A DNA stretch of 64,000 nt, taken from Gluconacetobacter dulcium (lineage in GTDB: Bacteria; Pseudomonadota; Alphaproteobacteria; Acetobacterales; Acetobacteraceae). The stretch lies in contig NZ_JABEQN010000002.1 in assembly GCF_014174165.1 (NCBI RefSeq), positions 216,411 through 280,410 on the forward strand, given 5' to 3'. The notes beneath the pieces are model-generated. The model had not been told where the DNA came from and ran no database searches. It saw only the letters and a list, made by a program, of their open reading frames with translations. The translations under genes and the position numbers were made by a program. This document shows, one piece after another, positions 29,833 through 39,493 of this stretch; the first letter of the stretch is position 1; each line of letters opens with the position of its first letter.

Positions 29833-31188
29833 ATGGTTCCGCGTTATACCCGTCCCGCCATGGCCGCCATCTGGGCCCCCGAGAACCGGTATCGGATCTG
29901 GTTCGAAATCGAGGCTCTGGCGTGCGAAGCCATGGCGCAGTACGGCGGCGTGCCGGCGGAAGCCGCGCGCGTGGTGCGCGAGAAGGGCGATGCCGCCATG
30001 GCCGCGTTCTCGCAGGCCGATCTGGACCGCATCGACGAGATCGAGGCCGAGACGCGCCATGACGTTATCGCCTTCCTGACCTGGCTGGCCGAGAAGATCG
30101 GCCCGGAAAGCCGGTTCGTGCATCTGGGCATGACATCGTCGGACGTGCTCGATACCTGCCTGTCGGTGCAACTGGTCCAGGCGACCGACATGCTGCTGGC
30201 GGATCTGGACGCCGTGCTGGAGGCGCTGAAGCGCCGGGCGTTCGAGCATAAATACACGCTGACCATCGGCCGCAGCCACGCGATCCATGCCGAGCCGACT
30301 TCGTTCGGCCTGAAGCTGGCCGGCCATTACGCCGAATTCGCCCGCAATCGCGAGCGACTGGTGCGTGCCCGCGCCGAAATCGCCACCTGCGCCATTTCTG
30401 GCGCGGTGGGTACCTATGCCCACGTCGATCCGCGCGTCGAGACCTTCGTGGCCGGGAAGCTGGGGCTGGAACCGGAGGGCGTTTCGACCCAGGTGATCCC
30501 GCGCGACCGCCATGCGGCCTATTTCTGCACGCTCGCGGTCATCGCCAGCGGCATCGAGCGGCTGGCGATCGAAGTGCGCCATCTCCAGCGTTCGGAAGTG
30601 CGTGAAGCCGAGGAATTCTTCCATCCGGGCCAGAAGGGCTCGTCGGCGATGCCGCACAAGCGCAACCCGGTGCTGTCGGAAAACCTGACCGGACTGGCGC
30701 GACTGGTGCGTGCCCATGTCATCCCGGCGCTGGAGAATGTGGCGCTGTGGCACGAGCGCGACATCAGCCACTCGTCGGTCGAGCGCAATATCTGCCCCGA
30801 CGGCACGATCGGGCTGGATTTCGCGCTGGCTCGTCTGGCCGGCATGATGGAAAAGCTGGTGATCTATCCGGATCGCATGATGGCCAACCTGGAGAGCCTG
30901 GGCGGCGTCGTCCATTCCGGCGAGGTGCTGCTGGCACTGGCGCGGGCCGGCATCCTGCGCGAGGACGCCTACCGGATCGTCCAGCGCAATGCCATGGCGA
31001 CCTGGACCAGACTGGGCGAGCCCGATGGCCGTACGTTCCGCGAGAACCTGGATGCCGACCCCGAAGTGGCTGGCCGCGTGCCGGCCGAGGTGCTGGATGC
31101 GGCGATGAACAGCGATTCCCATCTGGGTGCGCTGGATCACAGCTATACCCGCGTTTTCGGCGAAGCCGGCCCGGCCCGCGCCGGCTGA
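29833..31188 (+). CDS. purB: Adenylosuccinate lyase
   Basis: The 451-residue fumarase/aspartase-superfamily enzyme acts twice in purine synthesis, on SAICAR and on adenylosuccinate, releasing fumarate. The signature GSSAMPHKRNP lies near residue 270; TSSDVLDTCLSVQL and the GRSHAIHAEPTSFG motif with catalytic histidine are present. It is about 15 residues longer than usual, with a C-terminal FGEAGPARAG tail. It begins the purine block; the NRDE gene follows after 24 bp. Confidence 0.96.
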   Translation: MVPRYTRPAMAAIWAPENRYRIWFEIEALACEAMAQYGGVPAEAARVVREKGDAAMAAFSQADLDRIDEIEAETRHDVIAFLTWLAEKIGPESRFVHLGMTSSDVLDTCLSVQLVQATDMLLADLDAVLEALKRRAFEHKYTLTIGRSHAIHAEPTSFGLKLAGHYAEFARNRERLVRARAEIATCAISGAVGTYAHVDPRVETFVAGKLGLEPEGVSTQVIPRDRHAAYFCTLAVIASGIERLAIEVRHLQRSEVREAEEFFHPGQKGSSAMPHKRNPVLSENLTGLARLVRAHVIPALENVALWHERDISHSSVERNICPDGTIGLDFALARLAGMMEKLVIYPDRMMANLESLGGVVHSGEVLLALARAGILREDAYRIVQRNAMATWTRLGEPDGRTFRENLDADPEVAGRVPAEVLDAAMNSDSHLGALDHSYTRVFGEAGPARAG

Positions 31189-31212
31189 GGCACAGGAGCA
31201 GCCAGAGCCCGT

Positions 31213-31947
31213 ATGTGTACGATCGTCCTGTCCTTTGCCCCCGGCGCCGCCTGGCCACTGCTGTTCGGTGCCAACCGTGACGAACGGCTGGACCGCATAT
31301 GGGACGCGCCCGGCCGCCACTGGCCGGATCGGCCCACGGTGGTCGGCGGACGGGACAGGCTGGCCGGCGGGTCTTGGCTGGCCCTGAACGATGCGGGCGT
31401 GGTTGCCGGCGTGATGAATCGGGTGGGCAGCCTGGGTCCGGCGCCGGGCAAGCGTTCGCGCGGCGAACTGCCTCTGCTGGCGCTGGACCATGCCACGGCG
31501 GCCGAGGCGGCGCGGGCCATCGGCAACCTGGATGCCGGGGCGTGGCGGTCGTTCAACATGATGGTGGCCGACCGCGAGAACGCCTATTTCATCTCCGGCC
31601 TCGGCTATGCCACACCGGAGGTCAGGGCGCTGGAACCCGGCACGCACATGGCCGCGACGACCGAACCCGACGATATGTCGATCCCGCGCATCGGCCGGCA
31701 CCTGCCACGCTTCCGCGAGGCCGAGCGCCCGGTGCCGCCGGATTGGGCGAACTGGACGCGCCTGCTCTCCGACCGTTCGCTGCCGGCCGGTAGCGAACTG
31801 AACATTCCGCCGCGCGCGGGATTCGGCACATGCAGTTCGTCTGTCATCGGCCTGCCGGCCGATCCGGCCACCACGCCGTCCTGGCATTTCGCGGCCGGCG
31901 CGCCGGATCGCGTGGGCTATGCGGCGGTGGATCTCTCCGCCGCCTGA
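31213..31947 (+). CDS. NRDE/TANGO2-family protein
   Basis: The 244-residue product begins MCTIVLSF and has the naming motif GANRDE at residues 19-24. It also has GGRDRLAGGSWLALNDAGVVAGVMNR and RSRGELPLL, typical of the family. TANGO2 homologues are implicated in haem trafficking in eukaryotes; the bacterial role is uncertain. Cys2 after the initiator Met suggests an N-terminal nucleophile. It probably shares the purB transcript. Confidence 0.85.
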   Translation: MCTIVLSFAPGAAWPLLFGANRDERLDRIWDAPGRHWPDRPTVVGGRDRLAGGSWLALNDAGVVAGVMNRVGSLGPAPGKRSRGELPLLALDHATAAEAARAIGNLDAGAWRSFNMMVADRENAYFISGLGYATPEVRALEPGTHMAATTEPDDMSIPRIGRHLPRFREAERPVPPDWANWTRLLSDRSLPAGSELNIPPRAGFGTCSSSVIGLPADPATTPSWHFAAGAPDRVGYAAVDLSAA

Positions 31948-32103
31948 GCGACCGGCGGCACCGTCATGGCGTGCCGTCGAGGGAATAGTATCTTCCGCGA
32001 CCAATCATTGCTATGAGGCAGTCGCATTCCGGGGGGCTCACAGGGCTCCCATATCGGAGGACATGCAGCCCATGCCCTCCATCAGCCGCATGTAAGGACG
32101 AGT

Positions 32104-32868
32104 ATGGCCCGCCGTCGTCAGCTCTACGAAGGAAAAGCCAAGATCCTCTTCGAGGGTCCGGAACCTGGGACGCTGGTCCAGTATTTCAAGGATGATGCCA
32201 CGGCCGGAAACGGAGCGAAGAAGGGGATCATCACCGGCAAGGGCGTGCTGAACAACCGCATCAGCGAGCATCTGATGATGCGCCTGCACGATATCGGCAT
32301 CCCGACCCATTTCATCCGCCGCCTGAACATGCGCGAGCAGTTGATCCGTGAAGTCGAGATCATTCCGCTGGAAGTCGTGGTGCGCAACGTCGCCGCCGGC
32401 AGCCTGGCCAAGCGGCTGGGCATTCCCGAGGGCACGCGCCTGCCGCGCACGATCATCGAATATTACTACAAGAACGACAGCCTGAACGACCCGATGGTCA
32501 GCGAAGAGCATATCACGGCCTTCGACTGGGCCAGTGTTCATGATCTGGACGACATGGTTGCGCTGACCATGCGCACCAACGATTTCCTGACCGGGCTGTT
32601 CGTCGGCATCGGCATCACGCTGGTCGATTTCAAGCTCGAGTTCGGCCGGCTGTGGGAAGGCGACGAGATGCGCATCGTCCTGGCGGACGAAATCTCGCCC
32701 GACAATTGCCGTCTGTGGGACGCGAAGACCAGCGAGAAGCTGGACAAGGACCGCTTCCGGCGCGACCTGGGCCGTGTCGAGGAAGCATATCAGGAAGTGG
32801 CCTGGCGGCTCGGCATCCTGCCCGAGGCCACGAATTCCGACATGAAGGGGCCGGAGGTGATGCAATGA
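32104..32868 (+). CDS. purC: Phosphoribosylaminoimidazole-succinocarboxamide synthase
   Basis: The 254-residue SAICAR synthetase joins aspartate to CAIR with ATP. Motifs are [44 protein letters not shown] and [13 protein letters not shown]. It starts the purC-purS-x-purQ-purL operon after a 156-bp gap. AAGGA lies 6 nt before the ATG, and the stop overlaps the purS start (ATGA). Confidence 0.97.
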   Translation: MARRRQLYEGKAKILFEGPEPGTLVQYFKDDATAGNGAKKGIITGKGVLNNRISEHLMMRLHDIGIPTHFIRRLNMREQLIREVEIIPLEVVVRNVAAGSLAKRLGIPEGTRLPRTIIEYYYKNDSLNDPMVSEEHITAFDWASVHDLDDMVALTMRTNDFLTGLFVGIGITLVDFKLEFGRLWEGDEMRIVLADEISPDNCRLWDAKTSEKLDKDRFRRDLGRVEEAYQEVAWRLGILPEATNSDMKGPEVMQ

Positions 32869-33107
32869 AAGTACGCGTGACGGTCATGCTGAAGGACGGC
32901 GTGCTGGACCCGCAGGGCAAGGCCGTGGGCCATGCCCTGCATGTACTGGGCTTCGGTGGTGTGGGCGAGGTCAGGATCGGCCGCGTGATCGAACTGGAAC
33001 TGGACGAGACCGACCCCGCCGTGGCACGCGAGAAAGCCGATGCCATGGCGCGCGGCCTGCTGGCCAATCTGGTGATCGAGGATTTCGTGACCGAGGTGGT
33101 GGCATGA
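32865..33107 (+). CDS. purS: Phosphoribosylformylglycinamidine synthase subunit PurS
   Basis: The 80-residue product is the small structural subunit that bridges PurQ and PurL. The typical start [21 protein letters not shown] and the helix around [21 protein letters not shown] fit the family. GGAGGTGA precedes it inside purC. Both ends overlap neighbouring genes by 4 bp. Confidence 0.96.
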   Translation: MKVRVTVMLKDGVLDPQGKAVGHALHVLGFGGVGEVRIGRVIELELDETDPAVAREKADAMARGLLANLVIEDFVTEVVA

Positions 33108-33481
33108 GCGCCCGTCGTTCCATTCTGCTGGTCGCCGCCCTGGCGGCCGGCCTCCCGGCTTCGGCCATGGCCCAGCGCGTCTCGAATTTGCAGGGTGGGC
33201 GGTTCCTGGAACTGTGCAGCCGCGCGCCCAGCGTTGCGATCTGCGATGCCTACCTCTCCGGCCTGGCCGATTCTGTTGCGCTGACGCATGTCTATGACCG
33301 CAACGAAGGCGACAAGGCCGCGCCGACCGGCTTTTGCATCAAATCCGGCGTGACCAGCGCCGAGATGCGCGGGCATGTCGTCTCCTGGCTGCATGCCCAT
33401 ACCGACCAGTTGTCCAAGCCCGTCGGGGAACTGACCTTTACCGCCCTGCATGAGGCCTATCCCTGCGGTGGCGGCAAATGA
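33104..33481 (+). CDS. Secreted Rap1a/Tai-like protein inside the pur operon
   Basis: The 125-residue product has a signal peptide (about 1-23, ending ASAMA) and a core with three spaced cysteines plus a fourth near the C-terminus. The pattern LCS...[11 protein letters not shown]...FCIKSG...[12 protein letters not shown]...ALHEAYPC resembles the Rap1a/Tai domain first described in immunity proteins against type VI secretion amidases. It overlaps purS and purQ by 4 bp on both sides, so it is translated with FGAM synthase although it should be periplasmic. Its true role is unknown. Confidence 0.72.
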   Translation: MSARRSILLVAALAAGLPASAMAQRVSNLQGGRFLELCSRAPSVAICDAYLSGLADSVALTHVYDRNEGDKAAPTGFCIKSGVTSAEMRGHVVSWLHAHTDQLSKPVGELTFTALHEAYPCGGGK

Positions 33482-34179
33482 AGGCCGGAATCGTCGTCTT
33501 TCCGGGCACGAACCGGGAACGTGACATGGCGATCGCGCTGCGGGTCGTGACCGGGCGCGAGCCGGTGATGATCTGGCATGGCGAAACCGATCTGCCGGAC
33601 CTGGATCTCGTGGTGCTGCCCGGCGGGTTCAGCTACGGCGATTACCTGCGCTGCGGCGCCATGGCCGCTCATGCCCCGATCATGGCCCCGATCCGTCGCT
33701 TTGCCGAGGCTGGCGGCCATATCCTGGGTGTGTGCAACGGCTTCCAGATCCTGACGGAAGCCGGCCTGTTGCCGGGGGCGCTGCTGCGCAATGGCGCGCT
33801 GCGCTTCCTGTCGCAGGATTGCCATCTGCGGGTCGAGCGTGACGATACGCCCTTTACCCGTCGCTGGAAGGCGGGCGACGTGTTCCGCGCCCCCATGGCG
33901 CATGGCGATGGCAACTATATCGCCGACGACGCGACGATCCGCGCGTTGGAAGACAGCGGCCGCATCGCATTCCGCTACGCGCGGCCCGACGGCCGCGTGG
34001 ATGAGAGCGATGCGCAGACCAATCCCAATGGCAGCATCAAGGCGATTGCCGGCGTGCTCAGTGCCAATCTGCGGATTTGCGGCATGATGCCGCACCCCGA
34101 GGATCTGGTGGACCCGCTGATGGGCGGCGAAGATGGAAAGCCCCTGTTCGAAGGGCTGGTGGAGGCTCTGGTCCGATGA
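33478..34179 (+). CDS. purQ: Phosphoribosylformylglycinamidine synthase subunit PurQ
   Basis: The 233-residue class I glutaminase supplies ammonia to PurL. The nucleophile is Cys86 (GVCNGFQIL); [13 protein letters not shown] and [15 protein letters not shown] are family motifs. It overlaps the preceding Rap1a/Tai-like gene and purL by 4 bp each. Confidence 0.97.
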   Translation: MKAGIVVFPGTNRERDMAIALRVVTGREPVMIWHGETDLPDLDLVVLPGGFSYGDYLRCGAMAAHAPIMAPIRRFAEAGGHILGVCNGFQILTEAGLLPGALLRNGALRFLSQDCHLRVERDDTPFTRRWKAGDVFRAPMAHGDGNYIADDATIRALEDSGRIAFRYARPDGRVDESDAQTNPNGSIKAIAGVLSANLRICGMMPHPEDLVDPLMGGEDGKPLFEGLVEALVR

Positions 34180-36389
34180 GCAGCGCAACGGGGCAGAAGC
34201 CCGTCGACGAAGCCCTGGCACGGGAATTCGGGCTGACGGCCGAAGAATACGGCAATGTGCTCTCGATCATGGGGCGCACGCCCAGCCTGACCGAACTGGG
34301 CATCTTTTCCGTCATGTGGTCGGAACATTGTTCCTATAAATCCTCGCGCGTGTGGCTGCGCACGTTGCCGACGACGGCGCCGTGGGTGATCCATGGCCCC
34401 GGCGAGAATGCGGGCGTGGTCGATATCGGCCAGGGGCTGGCCGCCATCTTCAAGATGGAGAGCCATAACCATCCGTCGTTCATCGAGCCCTATCAGGGGG
34501 CCGCGACCGGTGTGGGCGGCATCCTGCGCGACGTGTTCACCATGGGCGCGCGGCCGGTGGCCAATCTGAACGCGCTGCGGTTCGGCAGTCCGGAAAACCC
34601 GCAGACCCGTCGCATCGTCGATGGCGTGGTGCGTGGCATCGGCGGTTACGGCAATTGCGTCGGCGTGCCGACCGTGGGCGGGGAAATCAATTTCCACCCG
34701 GCCTATGACGGCAATCCGCTGGTCAATGCCATGACGGTGGGCATTGCCCGCCAGGACCGCATCTTTCTTTCCGCCGCCGCCGGCATCGGCAATCCGGTGG
34801 TCTATGTCGGCTCCAAGACCGGGCGTGACGGTATCCATGGCGCCACCATGTCGTCGTCCGAGTTCGACGAGGACGCGCTGGCCAAGCGCCCGACCGTGCA
34901 GGTCGGCGACCCGTTCGTGGAAAAGCTGCTGATCGAGGCGTGCCTCGAACTGATGGCGACCGACGCGATCGTGGCGATTCAGGACATGGGCGCGGCCGGC
35001 CTGACCTCGTCCTCGGTCGAGATGGCGGGCAAGGGCGGGGTGGGGATCGACCTCGACCTCGACGCTGTGCCGCAGCGCGAGCGCGGGATGACCGCCTACG
35101 AGATGATGCTCTCCGAAAGCCAGGAGCGCATGCTGATCGTCGTGCATCCCGACAAGACGGAACTCGCCCGTGCGATCTTCGAGAAGTGGGAACTGGATTT
35201 CGCGATCATCGGTCATCTGACCGATACCGGGCATATCGTCGTGCGCCATCAGGGGCGCGTCGAAGCCGATATTCCGCTGGACCCGCTGGCCGATCAGGCG
35301 CCGCTCTATCGTCGCCCGACCGCGCCGTCGCCCGAGCCCGCGCCGCTGGGCCAGATCACCGACCCGGTCGGGATCGAGCAGGCGCTCATCCGGCTGATCG
35401 GCTGCCCGGACCTGGCCTCGCGCGCCTGGGTGTGGAACCAGTACGACAGCACCGTGGGCGGCCAGACCGTCAAGCGGCCGGGTGCCGCCGATGCCGCGAT
35501 CGTCAAGGTCGAGGGCACGTCGCTGGGTCTGGCGCTGACCACGGACTGCACGCCGCGCTATTGCCGGGCCGATGCCCGGCAGGGCGGGGTGCAGGCGGTG
35601 GCCGAGGCGTGGCGCAACATCGTGGCGACCGGTGCGCGCCCGCTGGCCGTGACCGACAACCTGAATTTCGGTTCGCCGGAAAAGCCCGAGGTGATGGGAC
35701 AGTTCGTCGCCGCCATCGAAGGCATGGGCGAGGCGTGTCGCGCGCTGGATTTCCCGGTCGTGAGCGGGAATGTCTCGCTCTACAACGAAACCCGCGCGCC
35801 CGACGGTTCGTCGGTCTCGATCCTGCCGACGCCGGCCATCGGCGGCCTGGGCGTGCTGGAGGACGTGAACCGTGCCATCGGCCTGGCCATGCCGGCCGAT
35901 GGCACGCTGGTGCTGGTGGGTGCCACCCGTGGCGAGCTCGGCCAGTCGCTGTGGCTGCGCGAGATCCATGGCCGCGAAGACGGCGCCCCGCCGACGATGG
36001 ATCTGGCGGCGGAACGCCGGAACGGCGATTTCGTCCGCCAGCAGATCGAAGCCGGTCATGTTCTGGCGTGCCATGACGTGTCGGACGGCGGCATTCTGGT
36101 CGCGTTGGCCGAGATGGCCATGGTGGGTGAAGCCGGGTGCATCCTCTCCGCGCCGCAATCGGGCATGCGGCCCGAGGCGTTCTGGTTCGGCGAAGACCAG
36201 TCACGATATGTTGTGGCGGTGCGCGATGCCGAGGCCTTTACCCTTGCCGCGACATCGGCCGGGGTGGAAACGCGGACCCTCGGCCAGGTGGGGGGAGACG
36301 GTTTGACTTTGCCCAGCGGCGCCACAATATCGAAGGCGCGGATGAAAGCGGTCAATTCGGCATTTTTTCCCGCCCTGATGGACGAGTGA
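34176..36389 (+). CDS. purL: Phosphoribosylformylglycinamidine synthase subunit PurL
   Basis: The 737-residue small-type PurL is the ATP-dependent subunit that makes FGAM and needs PurS and PurQ. Motifs are [58 protein letters not shown] [16 protein letters not shown] and a second AIRS-like half ([18 protein letters not shown]). The ATG at 34176 overlaps the purQ stop; the longer open frame upstream is purQ sequence in another frame. Confidence 0.97.
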   Translation: MSSATGQKPVDEALAREFGLTAEEYGNVLSIMGRTPSLTELGIFSVMWSEHCSYKSSRVWLRTLPTTAPWVIHGPGENAGVVDIGQGLAAIFKMESHNHPSFIEPYQGAATGVGGILRDVFTMGARPVANLNALRFGSPENPQTRRIVDGVVRGIGGYGNCVGVPTVGGEINFHPAYDGNPLVNAMTVGIARQDRIFLSAAAGIGNPVVYVGSKTGRDGIHGATMSSSEFDEDALAKRPTVQVGDPFVEKLLIEACLELMATDAIVAIQDMGAAGLTSSSVEMAGKGGVGIDLDLDAVPQRERGMTAYEMMLSESQERMLIVVHPDKTELARAIFEKWELDFAIIGHLTDTGHIVVRHQGRVEADIPLDPLADQAPLYRRPTAPSPEPAPLGQITDPVGIEQALIRLIGCPDLASRAWVWNQYDSTVGGQTVKRPGAADAAIVKVEGTSLGLALTTDCTPRYCRADARQGGVQAVAEAWRNIVATGARPLAVTDNLNFGSPEKPEVMGQFVAAIEGMGEACRALDFPVVSGNVSLYNETRAPDGSSVSILPTPAIGGLGVLEDVNRAIGLAMPADGTLVLVGATRGELGQSLWLREIHGREDGAPPTMDLAAERRNGDFVRQQIEAGHVLACHDVSDGGILVALAEMAMVGEAGCILSAPQSGMRPEAFWFGEDQSRYVVAVRDAEAFTLAATSAGVETRTLGQVGGDGLTLPSGATISKARMKAVNSAFFPALMDE

Positions 36390-36417
36390 GCGACCCGGTC
36401 GCGAAGGAGGAACGCCG

Positions 36418-36651
36418 ATGGCCATGACGGCTCAGGAGATTGAAACCTATATCCGCACGGCCCTGCCCGATGCTTCGATCAGTATCGAAGACCTGGCAGG
36501 GGACGGCGATCATTATGCTTGCACCGTCGTCAGCGAGTCCTTCCGAGGGCTGTCGCGCGTGCGCCAGCATCAGATCGTCTATGCGGCGCTTCAGGGCCAT
36601 ATGGGCGGCAAACTGCACGCCCTGGCCCTGCAAACCACCGCGCCGGACTGA
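36418..36651 (+). CDS. BolA/IbaG-family protein
   Basis: The 77-residue product has the BolA fold pattern: IETYIRTALPDASISIEDL, then HYACTVVSESFRGLSRVRQHQIVYAALQGHM and a conserved histidine with LHALAL. BolA proteins form [2Fe-2S]-bridged complexes with monothiol glutaredoxins, and a CGFS glutaredoxin follows 62 bp downstream. AAGGAGGAA gives a strong ribosome site. Confidence 0.93.
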   Translation: MAMTAQEIETYIRTALPDASISIEDLAGDGDHYACTVVSESFRGLSRVRQHQIVYAALQGHMGGKLHALALQTTAPD

Positions 36652-36713
36652 ACAGAACAAGCGCCCCCATTGCGCGGTCGCCCCCGGCCGCCTACTGCAC
36701 AGGACTGAAGAAT

Positions 36714-37049
36714 ATGGCTGAAACCATCGCGCAGCGCATCCAGAACGATATCGATACCAACCCGGTCATGCTGTACATGAAAGGGACCGCCCTGTTCCCG
36801 CAATGCGGCTTCTCGGCCCGCGTGGTGCAGATCCTGAACCACACCGGGGTTCCGTTCCAGACCGCCAATGTGCTGGAAGACGCGGAACTGCGCCAGGGAA
36901 TCAAGGATTTCACGAACTGGCCGACGGTGCCGCAGCTTTATGTGAAGGGCGAATTCGTCGGTGGCTGCGATATCGTGACCGAAATGTTCCAGACCGGCGA
37001 ACTGGAAAAGCTGTTCGAGGAAAAAGGGATCGTGTCGGCCTCGGCCTGA
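36714..37049 (+). CDS. grxD: Monothiol glutaredoxin, Grx4/GrxD family
   Basis: The 111-residue product has the CGFS motif with Cys31 (FPQCGFSA), WPTVPQLYVKGEFVGGCDIV and the GEL tail motif. Such glutaredoxins carry a [2Fe-2S] cluster with glutathione and hand it on, usually with a BolA partner. The ATG at 36714 is used; the longer open frame upstream runs through bolA in another frame. A strong terminator follows. Confidence 0.95.
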   Translation: MAETIAQRIQNDIDTNPVMLYMKGTALFPQCGFSARVVQILNHTGVPFQTANVLEDAELRQGIKDFTNWPTVPQLYVKGEFVGGCDIVTEMFQTGELEKLFEEKGIVSASA

Positions 37050-37074
37050 TCCTTTCGCCCGTCGCGATCTGAAG

Positions 37075-37107
37075 AACGGGCCGGTCGGCGTGACCGGCCC
37101 GTTTTTT
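37075..37107 (+). terminator. Intrinsic terminator of grxD
   Basis: The stem AACGGGCCGGTC / GACCGGCCCGTT is 12 bp and perfect around a 5-nt loop, and merges into a run of six T. It probably ends the bolA-grxD transcript. Confidence 0.94.
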
Positions 37108-37189
37108 ATAGTGGAACCACGCCGTTTCTCTTGTCGCCCACCCCGCCTTTCGTTTAGCTTTTCCCCATCGGGTTGGTGTGAGGTGATGG

Positions 37190-37522
37190 ATGTTCCAGGC
37201 TCTATTCAGGAAAACCGCGTTCGGCGCATTCGGAGCCGGAATGTTCCTGCTTGTTGCCCCCCCGCATGCCGCACAGGCCCATGTGGTGACGAATGATGAA
37301 GCCGGGCGGCTGACTCTGGACGCCCTGACCGCGATCCCCGCGCCGGTGCGGCACGTCGCCTATCGCCATGACGCGCGCATTGTGCATGTGGCCTCGGTCA
37401 GCGACCGCCATTCGGCTCATGCAACCGTCCGCTCGCGCGGTCTGGTTCATAATGTTGTCTATCATCCCCATGCCGCGGCCTCTGCCCGGCGTCCGGTCCA
37501 TAAAGGGCGTCAGCGCACCTGA
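37190..37522 (+). CDS. Small secreted basic protein, unknown function
   Basis: The 110-residue product has a likely signal peptide (about 1-30, ending AAQA) and a mature part rich in His, Arg, Ala and Val without cysteine. I do not recognise a family. The preceding GTGAGGTG is a fair ribosome site. It follows the grxD terminator and is convergent with yraN. Confidence 0.6.
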   Translation: MFQALFRKTAFGAFGAGMFLLVAPPHAAQAHVVTNDEAGRLTLDALTAIPAPVRHVAYRHDARIVHVASVSDRHSAHATVRSRGLVHNVVYHPHAAASARRPVHKGRQRT

Positions 37523-37560
37523 TCCGGGCTACGCCCACCCGTCGCGGATGGCCGGGGCGT

Positions 37561-37980
37561 CTATGCTTCCGGCCTGAACGCGTCGACGATGTGGTGTACG
37601 GTTCCGTCGGCGGTGACCAGCAGGACATCGAAACGCATCTGTCCGCACACCCAGTCGGGATGTGCGGCGCACAATGCCGTGGCCGCGTTGGCCAGTCGGC
37701 GCATCTGATGACGGGTCAGGCTTTCCGCCGCCTCGACGTAGGAGGGGCGGCATTTGACCTCGCAAAAGGCCAGCAGGTCGTCCTGACGGGCGACCAGGTC
37801 GATCTCTCCCCAGCGCGTGCGGGCCCGATGGCCCAGGATCGTCCACCCGCCCTGACGCAGCCAGGCCGTGGCCGCCTGTTCGGCTTGCAGGCCGCGTACA
37901 TGCGACGCCGCGCCGCGGACCTGCCTTCGGGCACGCAGGCCGGCCGAGAGTTGATCCTTGCCCCGTTCCGGCTGCACCAT
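37561..37980 (-). CDS. yraN: YraN/UPF0102 family endonuclease-like protein
   Basis: The 139-residue product has the family core [38 protein letters not shown], then FCEVKCRP with the PD-(D/E)xK nuclease-like spacing. Function is not settled; the fold suggests DNA processing. The ATG at 37980 is chosen because AGGAC lies 5 nt upstream. An ATG at 38043 in frame would add 21 unconserved residues. It is divergent from cls. Confidence 0.9.
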   Translation of the reverse strand: MVQPERGKDQLSAGLRARRQVRGAASHVRGLQAEQAATAWLRQGGWTILGHRARTRWGEIDLVARQDDLLAFCEVKCRPSYVEAAESLTRHQMRRLANAATALCAAHPDWVCGQMRFDVLLVTADGTVHHIVDAFRPEA

Positions 37981-38077
37981 CAATCGTCCTGACCCTCTCT
38001 CCGCGTCGGCTTGAACTGTGCCCCGCAGCGCCCGATTCGACAACGCCGCCGCCCATCATCATGGATCGAGCTGACGC

Positions 38078-39493
38078 ATGCTGATCGTGTACTGGCAAAC
38101 CGTTCTTCTGCTGGTGTTTCTGTCCCGGATCGCGGTTGCGATGCTGGTGACGGTGCATGTGCTGCTGAACAAGAAGGATGTCGGCGCCGCGATCGGCTGG
38201 ATCGGCATTACCATCCTGATGCCGTTCACCGGCGGCACATTGTACGCGATGTTCGGCATCAATCGCGTCCATCGTCGGGCGCGCAAGCTGATCGGGCGGG
38301 CCTCCTGGCACAGCCGCACGCTCTCCTCCCGCTGGAAGCGCGCAGAAGAGGGCGGCTTCGCCCCGCTGGCGCATATGGTGGGCAAGCTGACCGGGCGGCC
38401 GCTGATGGGCGGCAACCATGTCGAGATGCTGCATAACGGGGACGAGGTCTATCCGCAGATGCTGGCGGCGATCGAAGGGGCCACCAGCAGCGTGCTGCTC
38501 TGTTCCTACATCTTTCGCGGCGATGCGGCGGGTGCGCGGTTCCTGGCCGCGCTGATCGGCGCCCATCGGCGTGGCGTCGCCGTGCGGGTGCTGGTGGACG
38601 GGATCGGCAGCGGCTATTTCCGCTGCCCCGTCGCGGCGGCGCTGCGCCGGGAGGGGGTGCCGGTGGCGCGCTTCATGCATTCGATGCTGCCCTGGCGCAT
38701 GCCCTTCATCAACATGCGCAACCATAAGAAGATTTTAGTGGTGGATGGGCATCTGGGCTTCATGGGCGGGCTGAACATCGGGGTAGAGAACCTGATGGCG
38801 ACTCATCCCCGCCACCCGGTGGCGGATACGCATTTCCGGCTGGAAGGCCCGGTCGTCCATCAACTGACCGAAGCCTTCGCGCGGGACTGGTCCTTTGCCT
38901 GGGGCGAAGACCTGCCACCATCGCTCTTTCCCGAAGTGACGTGGAAGGGCGATACGCTGGCGCGGATCGTGACGGCGGGGCCGGATTCCGACATGGAGAA
39001 GATCGAATACACGATGCTCCAGGCCATCACGCTGGCCCGGCAGTCGGTGCGGTTGATGACGCCCTATTTCCTGCCCAGCGAACGGTTTCTCAGCGAACTG
39101 GCGCTGGCGGCCCTGCGCGGGATCGAGGTCGATATCGTGGTGCCGCGACACAGCAATCACACGCTGATCGACTGGGCGCGCGCGGCCAATCTGCCGCGCT
39201 TTCTCGATTCGGGCTGTCGCGTCTGGCAGGCCCGGCCGCCCTTCAACCATTCCAAGCTGATGGTGGTGGACCGGCACTGGACCTGCGTGGGCAGTTCCAA
39301 CCTTGACGTGCGCAGCCTGCGCCTGAATTTCGAAATCAATCTGGAAGCCTATGACGACGCCCTGGCGGCGCGGATCGACGATTTCATCGTCGCGCACCGT
39401 CATGATCGCCTGACCCATTACGATCTGGACCGCCGGACGCTGCCGATCCGCCTGCGCGATGCGGCGGCCCGGCTATTGCTGCCCTATCTGTGA
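38078..39493 (+). CDS. cls: Cardiolipin synthase
   Basis: The 471-residue phospholipase-D-family enzyme has two N-terminal membrane helices (about 4-30, 38-60, with the ILMPFTGGTLYAMFG turn). It has two HKD motifs: NHKKILVVDG near residue 215 and NHSKLMVVD near 389, each followed by GS/GG-N-x-D-type residues. It makes cardiolipin from phosphatidylglycerol. Its last 10 bases overlap those of the convergent EEP-family gene. Confidence 0.95.
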   Translation: MLIVYWQTVLLLVFLSRIAVAMLVTVHVLLNKKDVGAAIGWIGITILMPFTGGTLYAMFGINRVHRRARKLIGRASWHSRTLSSRWKRAEEGGFAPLAHMVGKLTGRPLMGGNHVEMLHNGDEVYPQMLAAIEGATSSVLLCSYIFRGDAAGARFLAALIGAHRRGVAVRVLVDGIGSGYFRCPVAAALRREGVPVARFMHSMLPWRMPFINMRNHKKILVVDGHLGFMGGLNIGVENLMATHPRHPVADTHFRLEGPVVHQLTEAFARDWSFAWGEDLPPSLFPEVTWKGDTLARIVTAGPDSDMEKIEYTMLQAITLARQSVRLMTPYFLPSERFLSELALAALRGIEVDIVVPRHSNHTLIDWARAANLPRFLDSGCRVWQARPPFNHSKLMVVDRHWTCVGSSNLDVRSLRLNFEINLEAYDDALAARIDDFIVAHRHDRLTHYDLDRRTLPIRLRDAAARLLLPYL

